Shown: positions 32,232-40,278 of the stretch, in pieces
Numbering within the stretch: position 1 is the stretch's first letter
How the letters are laid out: every line of letters begins with the position of its first letter
NCBI GenBank assembly: GCA_038249195.1
Contig: JBBRWM010000011.1
Coordinates: forward strand, 1-64,000
Direction of reading: 5' to 3'
Origin: JAOUEA01 sp038249195
GTDB taxonomy: Bacteria > Actinomycetota > UBA4738 > HRBIN12
DNA: 64,000 nucleotides
Program-made: the position numbers and the translations under genes
Notes under the pieces: model-generated
The model's input: the letters and a program-made list of their open reading frames with translations, nothing else
Databases searched by the model: none
What the model was told of the DNA's origin: nothing

Positions 32232-33508
32232 GTCGACGACGCTGGACCTCGGTCGCGGCCCTGTTCGCGCTCGCCGCCTGCACATCGGCGACCGCCGGGC
32301 GGGACCCGACGCCGACCACCGAGCCGGTGCCCAGGCCGACCGCGACGGTCGCCGCACCGTCCGTCGGATCGCCCACGCCCACTCCCTCGGCGATCACCAC
32401 CCGGACCGTCACGGCGGACTGGACGCGGGCGATCGACGCCGCAGTCGGGGGTCGCGACGTCTCGGTTGCCGTGGGCGTGAACGACCGGATCTTGTTCGAG
32501 CATGCCGGCGAGGAGCCACGGATCCCGGCTTCGAACCAGAAACTCCTGACCTCGATGGCCGCGTTGGCCATCTTCGGCCCCGATCATCGGTTCCCGACCG
32601 TCGCCGCCGCCCGTCGTCCGATCGGGGCGGGTGTGGTCCGCGGCGACCTCTGGCTCGTGGGATCCGGCGATCCTGAGCTGGACGCCGCGTCCTTGGCGCG
32701 GCTCGCCGACGCCGTTTCCTCTGCAGGGGTATCGCGCATCACCGGCGGCGTGATCGGCGACACGTCGGCGTTCTCCCGAGCGTGGTGGGCGCCCGGATGG
32801 GTGCCGGGGCTCTCGCGGAGCTACGTGACGCGGACGACCGCGCTCGCCTTCGACGGGAACGTCGGCAGGGGGCTTCCCGAGGCAGCGGCGGCGGCCGCGC
32901 TCACGGCCGCCCTGCGCGGTCGAGGCATCGCGGTCGCCCACGACCCTGCGGCCGGCGTGGCGCCCACGGACCTTCACGCGGTGGCCCTCACACGATCCCG
33001 GCTGCTGCGAGACCTCCTCGCGGTGCAGAACCATGGCTCGGTGAACTTCTACGCCGAGACCCTCCTGAAGGCGATCGGTGCCGCGGCGAACCACGGCGCC
33101 GGCTCGACGGCCGGAGGCGCCGAAGCCGTGGCTGCGTGGGCGGGGTCGCTCGGTGTGGCGGCCCGGGTCGAGGACGGTTCCGGGCTCTCCCATCAGGACC
33201 TGGTCTCGGCGCGAGGGCTCGCGACCTTGCTCCTGCTCGCTCAAGATCTGCCCTGGGGACGTGCCCTCGACGCCTCGCTCGCCCCATCCGGCCAGGGCAC
33301 GATGGAGGGCAGGCTCGTCGGCGTCCCCGTCCGCGCCAAGACGGGGACCCTCTTCGAGACGCCGGTCTCGGCGTTGTCCGGCTACGTCACCGACGCGGGC
33401 GGCGCCAGGGTCGCGTTCTCGGTGATCTCCCGCGGACTCGACAAGGGCACGGCCGTCGCCATCGAGGACGCCATCGTGCGCACCCTCGCAGGCGCTCACG
33501 TCGCGTGA
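32228..33508 (+). CDS. dacB: D-alanyl-D-alanine carboxypeptidase/endopeptidase (S13, PBP4 type)
   Basis: A 426-residue lipoprotein penicillin-binding protein. The signal peptide ends in the lipobox ALAAC at about residue 18. A Thr/Pro-rich linker leads to the S13 domain with the active-site serine in IPASNQKLLTSMA (S-x-x-K), the second motif in NHGSVNFYAETLLKA (S-x-N) and the third in RAKTGTLFETPV (K-T-G). It would trim or cleave peptidoglycan cross-links outside the membrane. The start codon overlaps the stop of the M15 gene by 4 bp, giving a two-enzyme cell-wall operon. Length matches the family; no key residue is missing. Confidence 0.9.
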   Translation: MSRRRWTSVAALFALAACTSATAGRDPTPTTEPVPRPTATVAAPSVGSPTPTPSAITTRTVTADWTRAIDAAVGGRDVSVAVGVNDRILFEHAGEEPRIPASNQKLLTSMAALAIFGPDHRFPTVAAARRPIGAGVVRGDLWLVGSGDPELDAASLARLADAVSSAGVSRITGGVIGDTSAFSRAWWAPGWVPGLSRSYVTRTTALAFDGNVGRGLPEAAAAAALTAALRGRGIAVAHDPAAGVAPTDLHAVALTRSRLLRDLLAVQNHGSVNFYAETLLKAIGAAANHGAGSTAGGAEAVAAWAGSLGVAARVEDGSGLSHQDLVSARGLATLLLLAQDLPWGRALDASLAPSGQGTMEGRLVGVPVRAKTGTLFETPVSALSGYVTDAGGARVAFSVISRGLDKGTAVAIEDAIVRTLAGAHVA

Positions 33509-33548
33509 GCCGCGGGCCCGTTGGCCCCGCAGCGGCCATACTGCAGAC

Positions 33549-34712
33549 ATGTTCCGGATGGCGGTGGGCCACAGCGACGACATCGACGCCGACGTTGCCG
33601 CGCGCGTCATCGTCGATCAATGCCTCGAGGGGCTCGACGGCCTCGAGCCGAAAGCCGGCCTCCTCTTCTCCGCATGGGAATCCGACCACGAGGTGGTGCT
33701 CAGCAGCGTCAGGGAGCGCGTGCCGGGCATCGAGCTCATCGGCTCGACCTCCTCGGGCGAGATGTCTTCGGAGATGGGCTACCAGGAGGACTCCATCACC
33801 CTCGCGTTGTTCGCCTCCGACGAAGTGGACATCACCGGCGGTGTGGCCGAGCGCCTATGGGACGACGTGCCGGGCGCCGCTCGCTCGGCGGTCGAGCAGG
33901 CCCGGAACAAGACGGAGAAGGAGCCCCGGCTATGCATCGTTACCCCGTCGATCGGCGGAGACGTGCGGGCGCTGCTCGACGCGCTGCGGGGGACGCTTGG
34001 TCCGGACGTGCCCGTGATCGGGGGCGGAGCGGCACCGCGATCGAATCGCCATCCCGCCGGGGACAGCTGGCAGTTCTTCGGCAACCGGGTCGTGACCGAC
34101 GCCGTTCCCCTTCTGCTCCTCTCGGGACCCCTCGCCTACTCATTCGGGACGGATGCGGGTTGGCGCCCGGTCGGACCGAGGGGCCGCGTCACCGACGTGT
34201 CGGGTGGCACGGTGCGCGAGATCGACGGCAGGCCCGCCCTCGCCTTCTACGAGCGGTACTTGGGCGAGGGGTTCGAGCCTGCGTTCGCGACCCCCCTCGC
34301 CGTGTTCGATGAGGGTTCCGAGCGGTTCTACCTTCGCGCGCCCGTGCGTCATGATCAAGGAACGGGAGCCGTCACGGTGAGCGGCGACGTGCAGGAAGGC
34401 GCCGAGGTTCAGCTGACGACGGCGGCTACCGACGAGATCTTCGACGGCGCCCGCTCCGCGTTGTCGCAGGCGATGGACCAGTTCCCCGACGGCGGGAAGC
34501 CCGAGGCGGCCTTGATCTTCTCCTGCGCGATCCGCAAGTACCTCCTTGGCACGCGCACGGGCACGGAGTACGAGATCCTTCGCCAGATGCTGGGCGACGG
34601 CGTCCCCGTGTGCGGGTTCTACTCATTCGGAGAGATCGCACCGCTCGATGAAGGCGGAGAGGCCCGCTACCACAACGAGACGATGGTCGCCTTGCTCATG
34701 GGCACGAACTAG
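33549..34712 (+). CDS. FIST-domain sensory protein
   Basis: A 387-residue soluble protein with the FIST N domain (LLFSAWESDHEVVLSSVRER, IELIGSTSSGEMSSEMGYQ, DSITLALFASD) and FIST C domain (GRPALAFYERYLGEGFEP; ALIFSCAIRKYLLGTRTGTE then VCGFYSFGEIAP). FIST domains are thought to bind small molecules, possibly amino acids, in signal-transduction proteins. It has no attached output domain, but the class III cyclase gene starts 5 bp downstream, so sensor and output are probably encoded as separate subunits. A TACTGC hexamer ends 4 nt before the ATG. Confidence 0.88.
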   Translation: MFRMAVGHSDDIDADVAARVIVDQCLEGLDGLEPKAGLLFSAWESDHEVVLSSVRERVPGIELIGSTSSGEMSSEMGYQEDSITLALFASDEVDITGGVAERLWDDVPGAARSAVEQARNKTEKEPRLCIVTPSIGGDVRALLDALRGTLGPDVPVIGGGAAPRSNRHPAGDSWQFFGNRVVTDAVPLLLLSGPLAYSFGTDAGWRPVGPRGRVTDVSGGTVREIDGRPALAFYERYLGEGFEPAFATPLAVFDEGSERFYLRAPVRHDQGTGAVTVSGDVQEGAEVQLTTAATDEIFDGARSALSQAMDQFPDGGKPEAALIFSCAIRKYLLGTRTGTEYEILRQMLGDGVPVCGFYSFGEIAPLDEGGEARYHNETMVALLMGTN

Positions 34713-34717
34713 CCGCC

Positions 34718-35503
34718 GTGCCCGATCCGAGCCCCGACCCGGATCTCACGAAGCAGATCCGGGTGCTCGCCCGCAAGCTCGAGCGACTGCAGACGAACAC
34801 GCGCCAGCTCGAAGAGATCCGTGATGTGAACTCGAGGCTCCTGTCGAACCTCATGCACGAGCTCGACGAGGAGCGCACCCGATCCACCGAGCTTCTCCTG
34901 AACATCCTTCCGCGGCAGATCGTCGACCGTCTGGACCGCGGTGAGTCACTCATCGCGGATCGGTACGACGACGTGTCGGTCTTGATGAGCGATCTCGTTG
35001 GCTTCACGAGGATCTCTTCCCAACTGGCTCCCGATGTCTTGGTGACGGAGTTGAACCGGTTGTTCTCGGAGTTCGACGCCCTCTGCGCCTCGAGCGGGAT
35101 GGAGAAGATCAAGACGATCGGGGACGCATACATGGCGGTGGGAGGGCTTCCCGGCACCCGCGGCGATCACGTCGCCGCGGCCGCCGACATGGCGCTCCTG
35201 ATGGTGGACGCGCTCCACCGGATGAACGAGACCACGAAGCGAGGATGGCGGATCCGCATCGGCGTGCACACGGGCCAGGCCGTCGCAGGCGTGATCGGTA
35301 GTTGGAAGTTCGCGTACGACGTGTGGGGCGACACCGTGAACATGGCGAGCAGGCTCGAGTCGTCGTCGCTGCCAGATCGGATCCAGATCTCGTCGTCGGT
35401 GGTTGAGGCCCTTGGGACGGCGTACGTGGTCGAGGCCCGCGGCAGGATCGACCTCAAGGGCAAGGGGCAGACGGAAACGTCCTTCCTGATCGGTCGGCGG
35501 TAG
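34718..35503 (+). CDS. Class III adenylate cyclase with N-terminal coiled coil
   Basis: A 261-residue soluble cyclase. Residues 8-60 form a coiled coil (LTKQIRVLARKLERLQTNTR), then the linker LLNILPRQIVDRL leads to the catalytic domain. Metal aspartates are in VLMSDLVGFTRIS and IKTIGDAYMAVGG; the purine-specifying Lys and Asp are in EKIKTIGDAY and YDVWGDTVNMASR, which favours ATP and thus cAMP; the transition-state Asn/Arg pair is NMASR. The GTG start lies 5 bp after the FIST gene, so translational coupling is likely. It faces the response regulator gene, with stops 4 bp apart. Confidence 0.88.
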   Translation: MPDPSPDPDLTKQIRVLARKLERLQTNTRQLEEIRDVNSRLLSNLMHELDEERTRSTELLLNILPRQIVDRLDRGESLIADRYDDVSVLMSDLVGFTRISSQLAPDVLVTELNRLFSEFDALCASSGMEKIKTIGDAYMAVGGLPGTRGDHVAAAADMALLMVDALHRMNETTKRGWRIRIGVHTGQAVAGVIGSWKFAYDVWGDTVNMASRLESSSLPDRIQISSSVVEALGTAYVVEARGRIDLKGKGQTETSFLIGRR

Positions 35504-35507
35504 CCGA

Positions 35508-35942
35508 TCAGTCGTCCGGGGAGGTTCCGGAGCGGTAGACGTGGGCGGCGGCGCGAAGCGTGTCCACCAGCACGTCCAGCGGCGCGTTCTTCTCGATGAG
35601 GTTGGCGGCGCCCACGAACTCCGCGGCCCACCGCGACCCTTGCTCCGAGTACGCGGTCAAGATGACGACCTGGGTGCGCGGCTCCTGCGCCTTGATCATC
35701 ACCGTGGCTTCCAGGCCGTCGATCTCCGGCATCCGCAGGTCCAGCAAGACGACCTCCGGGTGCAGCGAGGCCACCTTGTCCCCGGCCTCCGCGCCGTTGC
35801 GCGCGTCGCCGACGACATCGAAGCCGAACGCGGGCAGGCTGTCGCGCAGCACGAGCATCGTCTGGCTGTCGTCGTCGGCGATCAGCAGCCGGATGGGATC
35901 CTCGAGGAACTCGGCCTCTTCGTGCGACGGGTCGACGGGCAT
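35508..35942 (-). CDS. Single-domain response regulator (CheY-like)
   Basis: A 144-residue receiver domain without an output domain. Acidic pocket residues are in LLIADDDSQTM, the phosphorylated Asp in EVVLLDLRMPEIDG, the switch Thr in VVILTAYSEQ and the conserved Lys in NLIEKNAPLD. It would take phosphate from a histidine kinase not encoded in this window. ATG 35942 is preferred over GTG 35948 because GAGG is 7 nt upstream of it. It converges on the cyclase gene, which may be chance or a shared sensory role. Confidence 0.88.
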   Translation of the reverse strand: MPVDPSHEEAEFLEDPIRLLIADDDSQTMLVLRDSLPAFGFDVVGDARNGAEAGDKVASLHPEVVLLDLRMPEIDGLEATVMIKAQEPRTQVVILTAYSEQGSRWAAEFVGAANLIEKNAPLDVLVDTLRAAAHVYRSGTSPDD

Positions 35943-36151
35943 GGCCACACCTCGTTCGCGATCCGACCTTCGGGTCGCTCCCTCAAACGGTCGACATCAC
36001 TCGGCGTGGTCTTTAGTCGGGACGCCGCCGGATCGGCGCCCGGTCGGTGTGTCCCGCGTCGGCCCGCGCCGGCCATCGCGGTTCGGCGTCGGTCCTCTGG
36101 GGGACTTGCGAATCACGACGTTGGCCGACTGTTCGGGTCGGCCCTCGAGCC

Positions 36152-36157
36152 TAGGCT
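36152..36157 (+). promoter_or_regulatory. Candidate -10 hexamer TAGGCT of the SLATT-patatin operon
   Basis: TAGGCT would place transcription start near 36164, upstream of the GGAGG at 36176-36180 that precedes GTG 36185. No clear -35 is visible. Confidence 0.4.
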
Positions 36158-36184
36158 CAGGTGACCGGCTCGAGCGGAGGCTCC

Positions 36185-36820
36185 GTGGCCGAAGGACGAA
36201 CGCGCAGCGCCCAGCCGGCCGTCCACAAGGCGGCTTGGGACGATGACATCGAACGGCTCTTCGAAGCCTGGCTCAGACGGGTGGCGGCGGCCGAGGCCGG
36301 CCACCGGCAGTCCTCGGACCGGCTCCGTCGCGGTTCCTTGCTGCTCGGGATCCCCGTCGTCGTCCTTACCACGATCGTGGGCACGAGCGTGTTCGCCTCG
36401 CTCAACACGGCCGATGTGCAGATCGGCCTCCGAGCCCTGGTCGGTTCGCTGAGCATCCTCGCCGCGGCGCTCTCGAGCCTGCAGACGTTCCTGCGACTCG
36501 GGACGCGGGCCGAGGCTCATCGGATCGCAGCGTTCCGCTACGAGACGCTCCGACGCGACATGACCCAGGAGCTCGCGATCCCTCGGGCCTCGCGGGCCGA
36601 CGCCGTGCATCAGCTCGACGGTGTGCGTCTCCGCTTGGACCGCTACGCGAAGGAGTCGCCGACCATCGACGAGCGGCGTTGGGCGAAGCTCGAGCACCAG
36701 TTCCACCTGTCGAAGGTGCCGCCGGATCCGCAGTGGGCCGATCGGAAGATCCGGATCCCCGAGCCGGAACCCGCCGCGAGCGACGAGGGTACGCAGGGAG
36801 GAGCCGGCCATGGATTGTGA
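36185..36820 (+). CDS. SLATT-domain 2TM protein (DUF4231-like)
   Basis: A 211-residue membrane protein. An N-terminal helical part (AAWDDDIERLFEAWLRRVAA) is followed by two membrane segments (GSLLLGIPVVVLTTIVGTSV and LRALVGSLSILAAALSS) and then LQTFLRLGTRAEAHRIAAFR with YETLRRDM. The LQTFL-x-x-x-x-RAE-x-HR-x-A-x-x-Y-x-x-L-R pattern is the hallmark of SLATT (SMODS- and SLOG-associating 2TM effector) domains, which are predicted pore-forming effectors in nucleotide-triggered conflict systems. GTG 36185 is chosen for its GGAGG; GTG 36161 is an alternative. The gene overlaps the patatin gene by 11 bp. No CD-NTase, SLOG or TIR gene is nearby. Confidence 0.82.
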   Translation: MAEGRTRSAQPAVHKAAWDDDIERLFEAWLRRVAAAEAGHRQSSDRLRRGSLLLGIPVVVLTTIVGTSVFASLNTADVQIGLRALVGSLSILAAALSSLQTFLRLGTRAEAHRIAAFRYETLRRDMTQELAIPRASRADAVHQLDGVRLRLDRYAKESPTIDERRWAKLEHQFHLSKVPPDPQWADRKIRIPEPEPAASDEGTQGGAGHGL

Positions 36821-37832
36821 CCTTGTGCTCGAGGGCGGGGGCGTGAAGGGCATCGGGCTCGTGGGGGCGTTCACGGAACTGCGGAACGCCCGCTACGCCG
36901 TGCACCGGGTCGCGGGAACGTCGGCGGGCGCCATCGTGGGCGCGCTCATCGCGTCCGGCATGGGGCCGGAGGAGCTGCAGCGCGTCATGCGGACCGTCGA
37001 TTACGGACGGTTCCAGGACGAGGGCTTCATCGATCATCTCGGCCTCGTCGGCAAGGGCCTGTCGATCCTATTCGAGAAGGGGATCTACGAGGGCCGCTAC
37101 CTGGTGGCGTGGCTTGATGGGCTCCTCGCCGGCCTCGGCCACCGCACGTTCGGGGACCTGCGCATCGACGATCCCAACTCGTCGCTCCCGCCCGAGAAGG
37201 CGTACAAACTCGTCGTGATGACGTCGGACGTCACGCGGGGGGAGCTGGTGCGCCTTCCCTGGGATTACCCGAGGTACGGTCTCAAAGCCGACGATCAGCT
37301 GGTGGCCGACGCCGTGCGCGCATCCATGTCGATCCCGTTCTTCTACGAGCCGCTCCGTTTCACCGGCCGCGACGCGGCCGGTGAAGCTGTGCACTCCTAC
37401 ATGGTGGACGGCGGGATGCTCTCGAACTTCCCGATCGAGGTGTTCGACCGCACCGACGGCAAGCCACCGCGCTGGCCGACCTTCGGGATCAAGCTCTCGG
37501 CCAAGCCCGCGGCGGCGGTCCTTCAGCGATTCGACGTGAAGGGAACGTTGGGGTTGGCGCGTGCCATGGTGGGGACGATGACGAACTTCCACGACCAGAT
37601 GCACATCGACGATCCGTCGGTCCTGGCTCGCACGATGTTCGTGGACACGGTGCAGGTGAAGGCGACCGATTTCGATATCGACACGGCCACGCAGGACGAG
37701 CTCTTCGTGAACGGGCGCCGAGGAGCGCAGAAGTTCTTGGCGGAGTGGGATTTCGAGCGGTACGTGACGCAGTTCCGATCGGCCGATACGATCGATCTCA
37801 CGTCCCATGAGACCCCGGTCCAGGCCGGCTGA
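36810..37832 (+). CDS. Patatin-like phospholipase
   Basis: A 340-residue lipid acyl hydrolase. The oxyanion loop is LEGGGVKGIGLVGA (residues 8-20), the catalytic Ser38 is in AGTSAGAIVGALIASG and the Asp of the dyad is in YMVDGGMLSNFPIEVF near residue 205. Such enzymes cut membrane phospholipids. There is no signal peptide, so it acts from the cytoplasm, as do patatin effectors of antiphage systems. GGGAGGAG precedes the ATG inside the 3' end of the SLATT gene, indicating translational coupling. Length and motifs are complete. Confidence 0.9.
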   Translation: MDCDLVLEGGGVKGIGLVGAFTELRNARYAVHRVAGTSAGAIVGALIASGMGPEELQRVMRTVDYGRFQDEGFIDHLGLVGKGLSILFEKGIYEGRYLVAWLDGLLAGLGHRTFGDLRIDDPNSSLPPEKAYKLVVMTSDVTRGELVRLPWDYPRYGLKADDQLVADAVRASMSIPFFYEPLRFTGRDAAGEAVHSYMVDGGMLSNFPIEVFDRTDGKPPRWPTFGIKLSAKPAAAVLQRFDVKGTLGLARAMVGTMTNFHDQMHIDDPSVLARTMFVDTVQVKATDFDIDTATQDELFVNGRRGAQKFLAEWDFERYVTQFRSADTIDLTSHETPVQAG

Positions 37833-37849
37833 GCCGCGGAGGTTCGACC

Positions 37850-38545
37850 ATCGCGAGCCGCTCGATCCCCGGCTTCCTACCCAGCACGTCGGGGTTCCGA
37901 TTCGCGAACGACTTCCCCCACGTGCCCGTTCGGCACATCGGGATCCCCGGCGTCATCAGCCTCCCCATCGGCGACGCCTCGAACGGGCTGTGCGGCGGCA
38001 TGGCGTTCGCCGCGCGCGACTATTTCGAAGCCGAGCGACCTCCGCCGCCGGACGAGGTCGCTCCCGGGAGCGGGCCGCTGTTCGACTACCTCTGCGAACG
38101 CCTCTTCGACAGCTTCGATCTGCCGTGGGGTCCCGCACGATATCTGGAGCTGATGAGCCCGCTGCTGCCCGACGGCGAATCGCTGTGGAGTCGCGTGGGC
38201 TTGGTGCCGCACGGGCGGGCGTGGCGCATGGTGCACGGGGAGTGGCCCAAGGTTCGGGCGGCCCTCGATGCCGGGCAGCCCGCGACGCTCGGTCTCATCA
38301 AGGTCAGATCATCCGATCCGCGGCAGCTGAAGCAGGACCATCAGGTGCTGGCCTACGGGTATTCCGAGGAAGGAGGGGCCCTCACCCTGCGGGTCTATGA
38401 CCCTAACCGGCCAGGGCGCGACGACGTGACACTGACCCTCGACCTCGAGGACGGGGTCGATCCGGCTACGTTCGGCGCCTCGGACCTGCGCGAGCCGGTC
38501 TTCGCGTTCTTCCGCGTCGCCTACGAGTTGGCTACCCCTCCCTGA
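37850..38545 (+). CDS. Papain-like cysteine protease-type protein
   Basis: About 231 residues. STSGFRFANDFPHVPVRHIG leads to GDASNGLCGGMAFAARDYFE (candidate nucleophile Cys about residue 48), and later QDHQVLAYGYSEE gives a candidate His and RVYDPNRPG a candidate Asn/Asp, the order of papain-like and C39-like peptidases. It has no signal peptide. Family sequence begins before the first canonical start (GTG 37922): GGAGG at 37838-37842 sits 7 nt before ATC at 37850, so ATC may act as start, or an original ATG has changed. It follows the patatin gene by 17 bp and likely shares its transcript. Proteolytic activity is inferred. Confidence 0.65.
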   Translation: MASRSIPGFLPSTSGFRFANDFPHVPVRHIGIPGVISLPIGDASNGLCGGMAFAARDYFEAERPPPPDEVAPGSGPLFDYLCERLFDSFDLPWGPARYLELMSPLLPDGESLWSRVGLVPHGRAWRMVHGEWPKVRAALDAGQPATLGLIKVRSSDPRQLKQDHQVLAYGYSEEGGALTLRVYDPNRPGRDDVTLTLDLEDGVDPATFGASDLREPVFAFFRVAYELATPP

Positions 38546-38572
38546 GCGACCTCTCGTGCAGGGGGTTCCCTC

Positions 38573-39184
38573 CTACTCCGCGGAGCGCTGCTTGCGATCC
38601 GGGCGGACGTAGTCCTCCTCGGACTCGTTCCACACCTCGCCCACGTTCTCCACGTTGAACCCGTACTCGAACACGAGCGTGCCGCCGTAGGCCGCGCCGA
38701 ACAGCACGCATGCTCCCGCCAGGACCGACAACACGAGCCACCCGAGCTGGGTTTGTGCCCGGTCGAAGTCCGTGATCCGCAGCACGAGGTTCACGATCGT
38801 GAGGAGGGTCACCGTGATCATCACCGTGGCGTGCCAGTTGATCGTTCGCCAGACCTGGGTGTGTTTGGCGCGCCCGATCGGCCCCGACTTTCGGTCGCGC
38901 GGGATCCCCTTCCACCAGTCGAAGAACCCGGTGAGCACCGCGCCCAGGCTGACGATGAACCCCGCCACCATCACGAAGGTCGCGGCGGCGAAGAAGTCCT
39001 GCGCCTTCGGATCGTGCGCGCTCGAGACGTAGGAGATCAGGTCGAAAACCGCGGCGAGCGCGTAGCACGCGATGGGGAAGTCGGTCAGCGGAGGATGCGA
39101 CGGCTTGCCCGTGAACCCCCGCACCCCTTGGAACCGGCGACCCTTCAGGCGCAACGTGGGTCGGATCGAGTAGAGCTTCGGCAT
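38573..39184 (-). CDS. DUF2231-like four-TM membrane protein
   Basis: A 203-residue protein with four predicted membrane segments: FPIACYALAAVFDLISYV, TFVMVAGFIVSLGAVLTGFF, ATVMITVTLLTIVNLVL and LVLSVLAGACVLFGAAYGG. The arrangement GFTGKPSHPPLTDFPIACYA before TM1 and GFFDWWKGIPR after TM2 fits DUF2231, a family of predicted heme- or metal-linked membrane proteins with no proven role. ATG 39184 follows GAGAGGAGGGATC. It is convergent with the cysteine-protease gene. Confidence 0.75.
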   Translation of the reverse strand: MPKLYSIRPTLRLKGRRFQGVRGFTGKPSHPPLTDFPIACYALAAVFDLISYVSSAHDPKAQDFFAAATFVMVAGFIVSLGAVLTGFFDWWKGIPRDRKSGPIGRAKHTQVWRTINWHATVMITVTLLTIVNLVLRITDFDRAQTQLGWLVLSVLAGACVLFGAAYGGTLVFEYGFNVENVGEVWNESEEDYVRPDRKQRSAE

Positions 39185-39317
39185 GATCCCTCCTCTCAGG
39201 GCGACGCGAGGAGGAACCCCCTCGACCGTCCGCATCATGGCATGAACGGTTGGGGTAGCCTCGACGAGGATGTCGTGGTCGTCGAGGCCGCGGCGGCTCG
39301 AGAACGGAGGTGCACCG

Positions 39318-39698
39318 GTGCGCTGGGTCGTGACGTTCGCATTCGTGCTAGGACTGCTTGCGACGCCCGTGGTGGCGCAGGCGCATCATCGGCCCACCAG
39401 CTATTGCAGTCCCACCGGCGACATCTGCCAGAGCACGACGAAGGTCCACGGGATCCGAACCCTGCGGATCTCGCTCGCCGCCCGCTACTTCGGGAGGTAC
39501 CGCCTCTGCGTGACGGCGCCCGACGACACCACCGTGTGCAGGAGGTTCCGCGTCCACAGGCATGGCCCGATCTGGTCGTCATCGATCAAGTGGGCGGCGC
39601 AGTTCCCCCCGAGTGGCCACGGCAAGTACGAGGTGGCGTGGAGATCATTGCCGAGCAACGCCCGGGTGGGCAGGATCCTCGGCTTCCACGTCATCTGA
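39318..39698 (+). CDS. Small secreted protein
   Basis: A 126-residue exported protein. RWVVTFAFVLGLLATPVVAQAH is the signal peptide (residues 2-23), then SYCSPTGDICQSTTKVHGIR and ISLAARYFGRYRLCVTAPDD, TTVCRRFRVHRHG. Four cysteines probably make two disulfides in a beta-rich domain. Many high-GC Gram-positive bacteria carry similar small exported proteins of unknown role. GTG 39318 has GGAGG 7 nt upstream. Confidence 0.72.
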   Translation: MRWVVTFAFVLGLLATPVVAQAHHRPTSYCSPTGDICQSTTKVHGIRTLRISLAARYFGRYRLCVTAPDDTTVCRRFRVHRHGPIWSSSIKWAAQFPPSGHGKYEVAWRSLPSNARVGRILGFHVI

Positions 39699-39763
39699 GG
39701 ACCGGGTGGTGGCGGGGCTCTTGGTCCGATGACCGTGGCGACCGCCACTGGAAGGAGCGTCCC

Positions 39764-40216
39764 ATGAGCAAGAAGCCCAGGCCCATCCTCATGCCGAGTG
39801 AGGTCTCAAGCAGGGTTGGGTTCTTCGACCGATTCGCGGGACTGTCCGCCAAGCTCGCCAGTCGCGCCCCTTTCTTCGCCTTCTGCCTGCTGCTCGTCTT
39901 CCTGTGGCTGATCCAGGGCGTGGCCCTCATCGTCTCCAAGGGGACGCACGCGTTCCTCGACCCCCAGTATCAGCTGGAGATCAACACAACGACGACGATC
40001 GTGACGTTCCTGATGGTCGCCCTGCTGCAGAACAGCCAGACACGAACGGATCAGGCCACGCAACACAAGCTCAATGCCATCGCCGACGGTCTCGCCGACC
40101 TGATGAAGCATCTGGCGGACGAGCACCCGGATTCCTCCCTCGACAAGGACATGAGGGAGCTGCGAACGTCGGTGGGCCTCGAGACCCGAGAGAGCACGTC
40201 CAAGCACAACCGTTGA
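39764..40216 (+). CDS. Low-affinity iron permease family membrane protein
   Basis: A 150-residue membrane protein with two predicted segments (FFAFCLLLVFLWLIQGVALI and INTTTTIVTFLMVALLQNSQ) followed by TRTDQATQHKLNAIADGLAD, the signature of PF04120 (Fet4-like low-affinity iron permease). The bacterial members are short and transport has not been shown for most, so the name describes the family only. GGAAGGAG precedes the ATG. Confidence 0.85.
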   Translation: MSKKPRPILMPSEVSSRVGFFDRFAGLSAKLASRAPFFAFCLLLVFLWLIQGVALIVSKGTHAFLDPQYQLEINTTTTIVTFLMVALLQNSQTRTDQATQHKLNAIADGLADLMKHLADEHPDSSLDKDMRELRTSVGLETRESTSKHNR

Positions 40217-40278
40217 GCTCGGCGAGGGCGCGCGGCGGCCCTGCACGGCGGTCGCCCGGCGGGCGTTTGGGGGCCGGC

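Noticed and set aside
34718..37832. Pycsar-like antiphage system (cyclase plus membrane effector)
   Set aside because: The cyclase keeps the Lys and Asp that specify adenine and lies with FIST rather than the SLATT gene; the SLATT protein has no cyclic-nucleotide-binding domain, and about 650 bp with an opposite-strand gene separate them.
36185..38545. Canonical CBASS operon
   Set aside because: Patatin and SLATT effectors are present, but no CD-NTase, Cap2/Cap3 or HORMA/TRIP13 gene is seen in the window.
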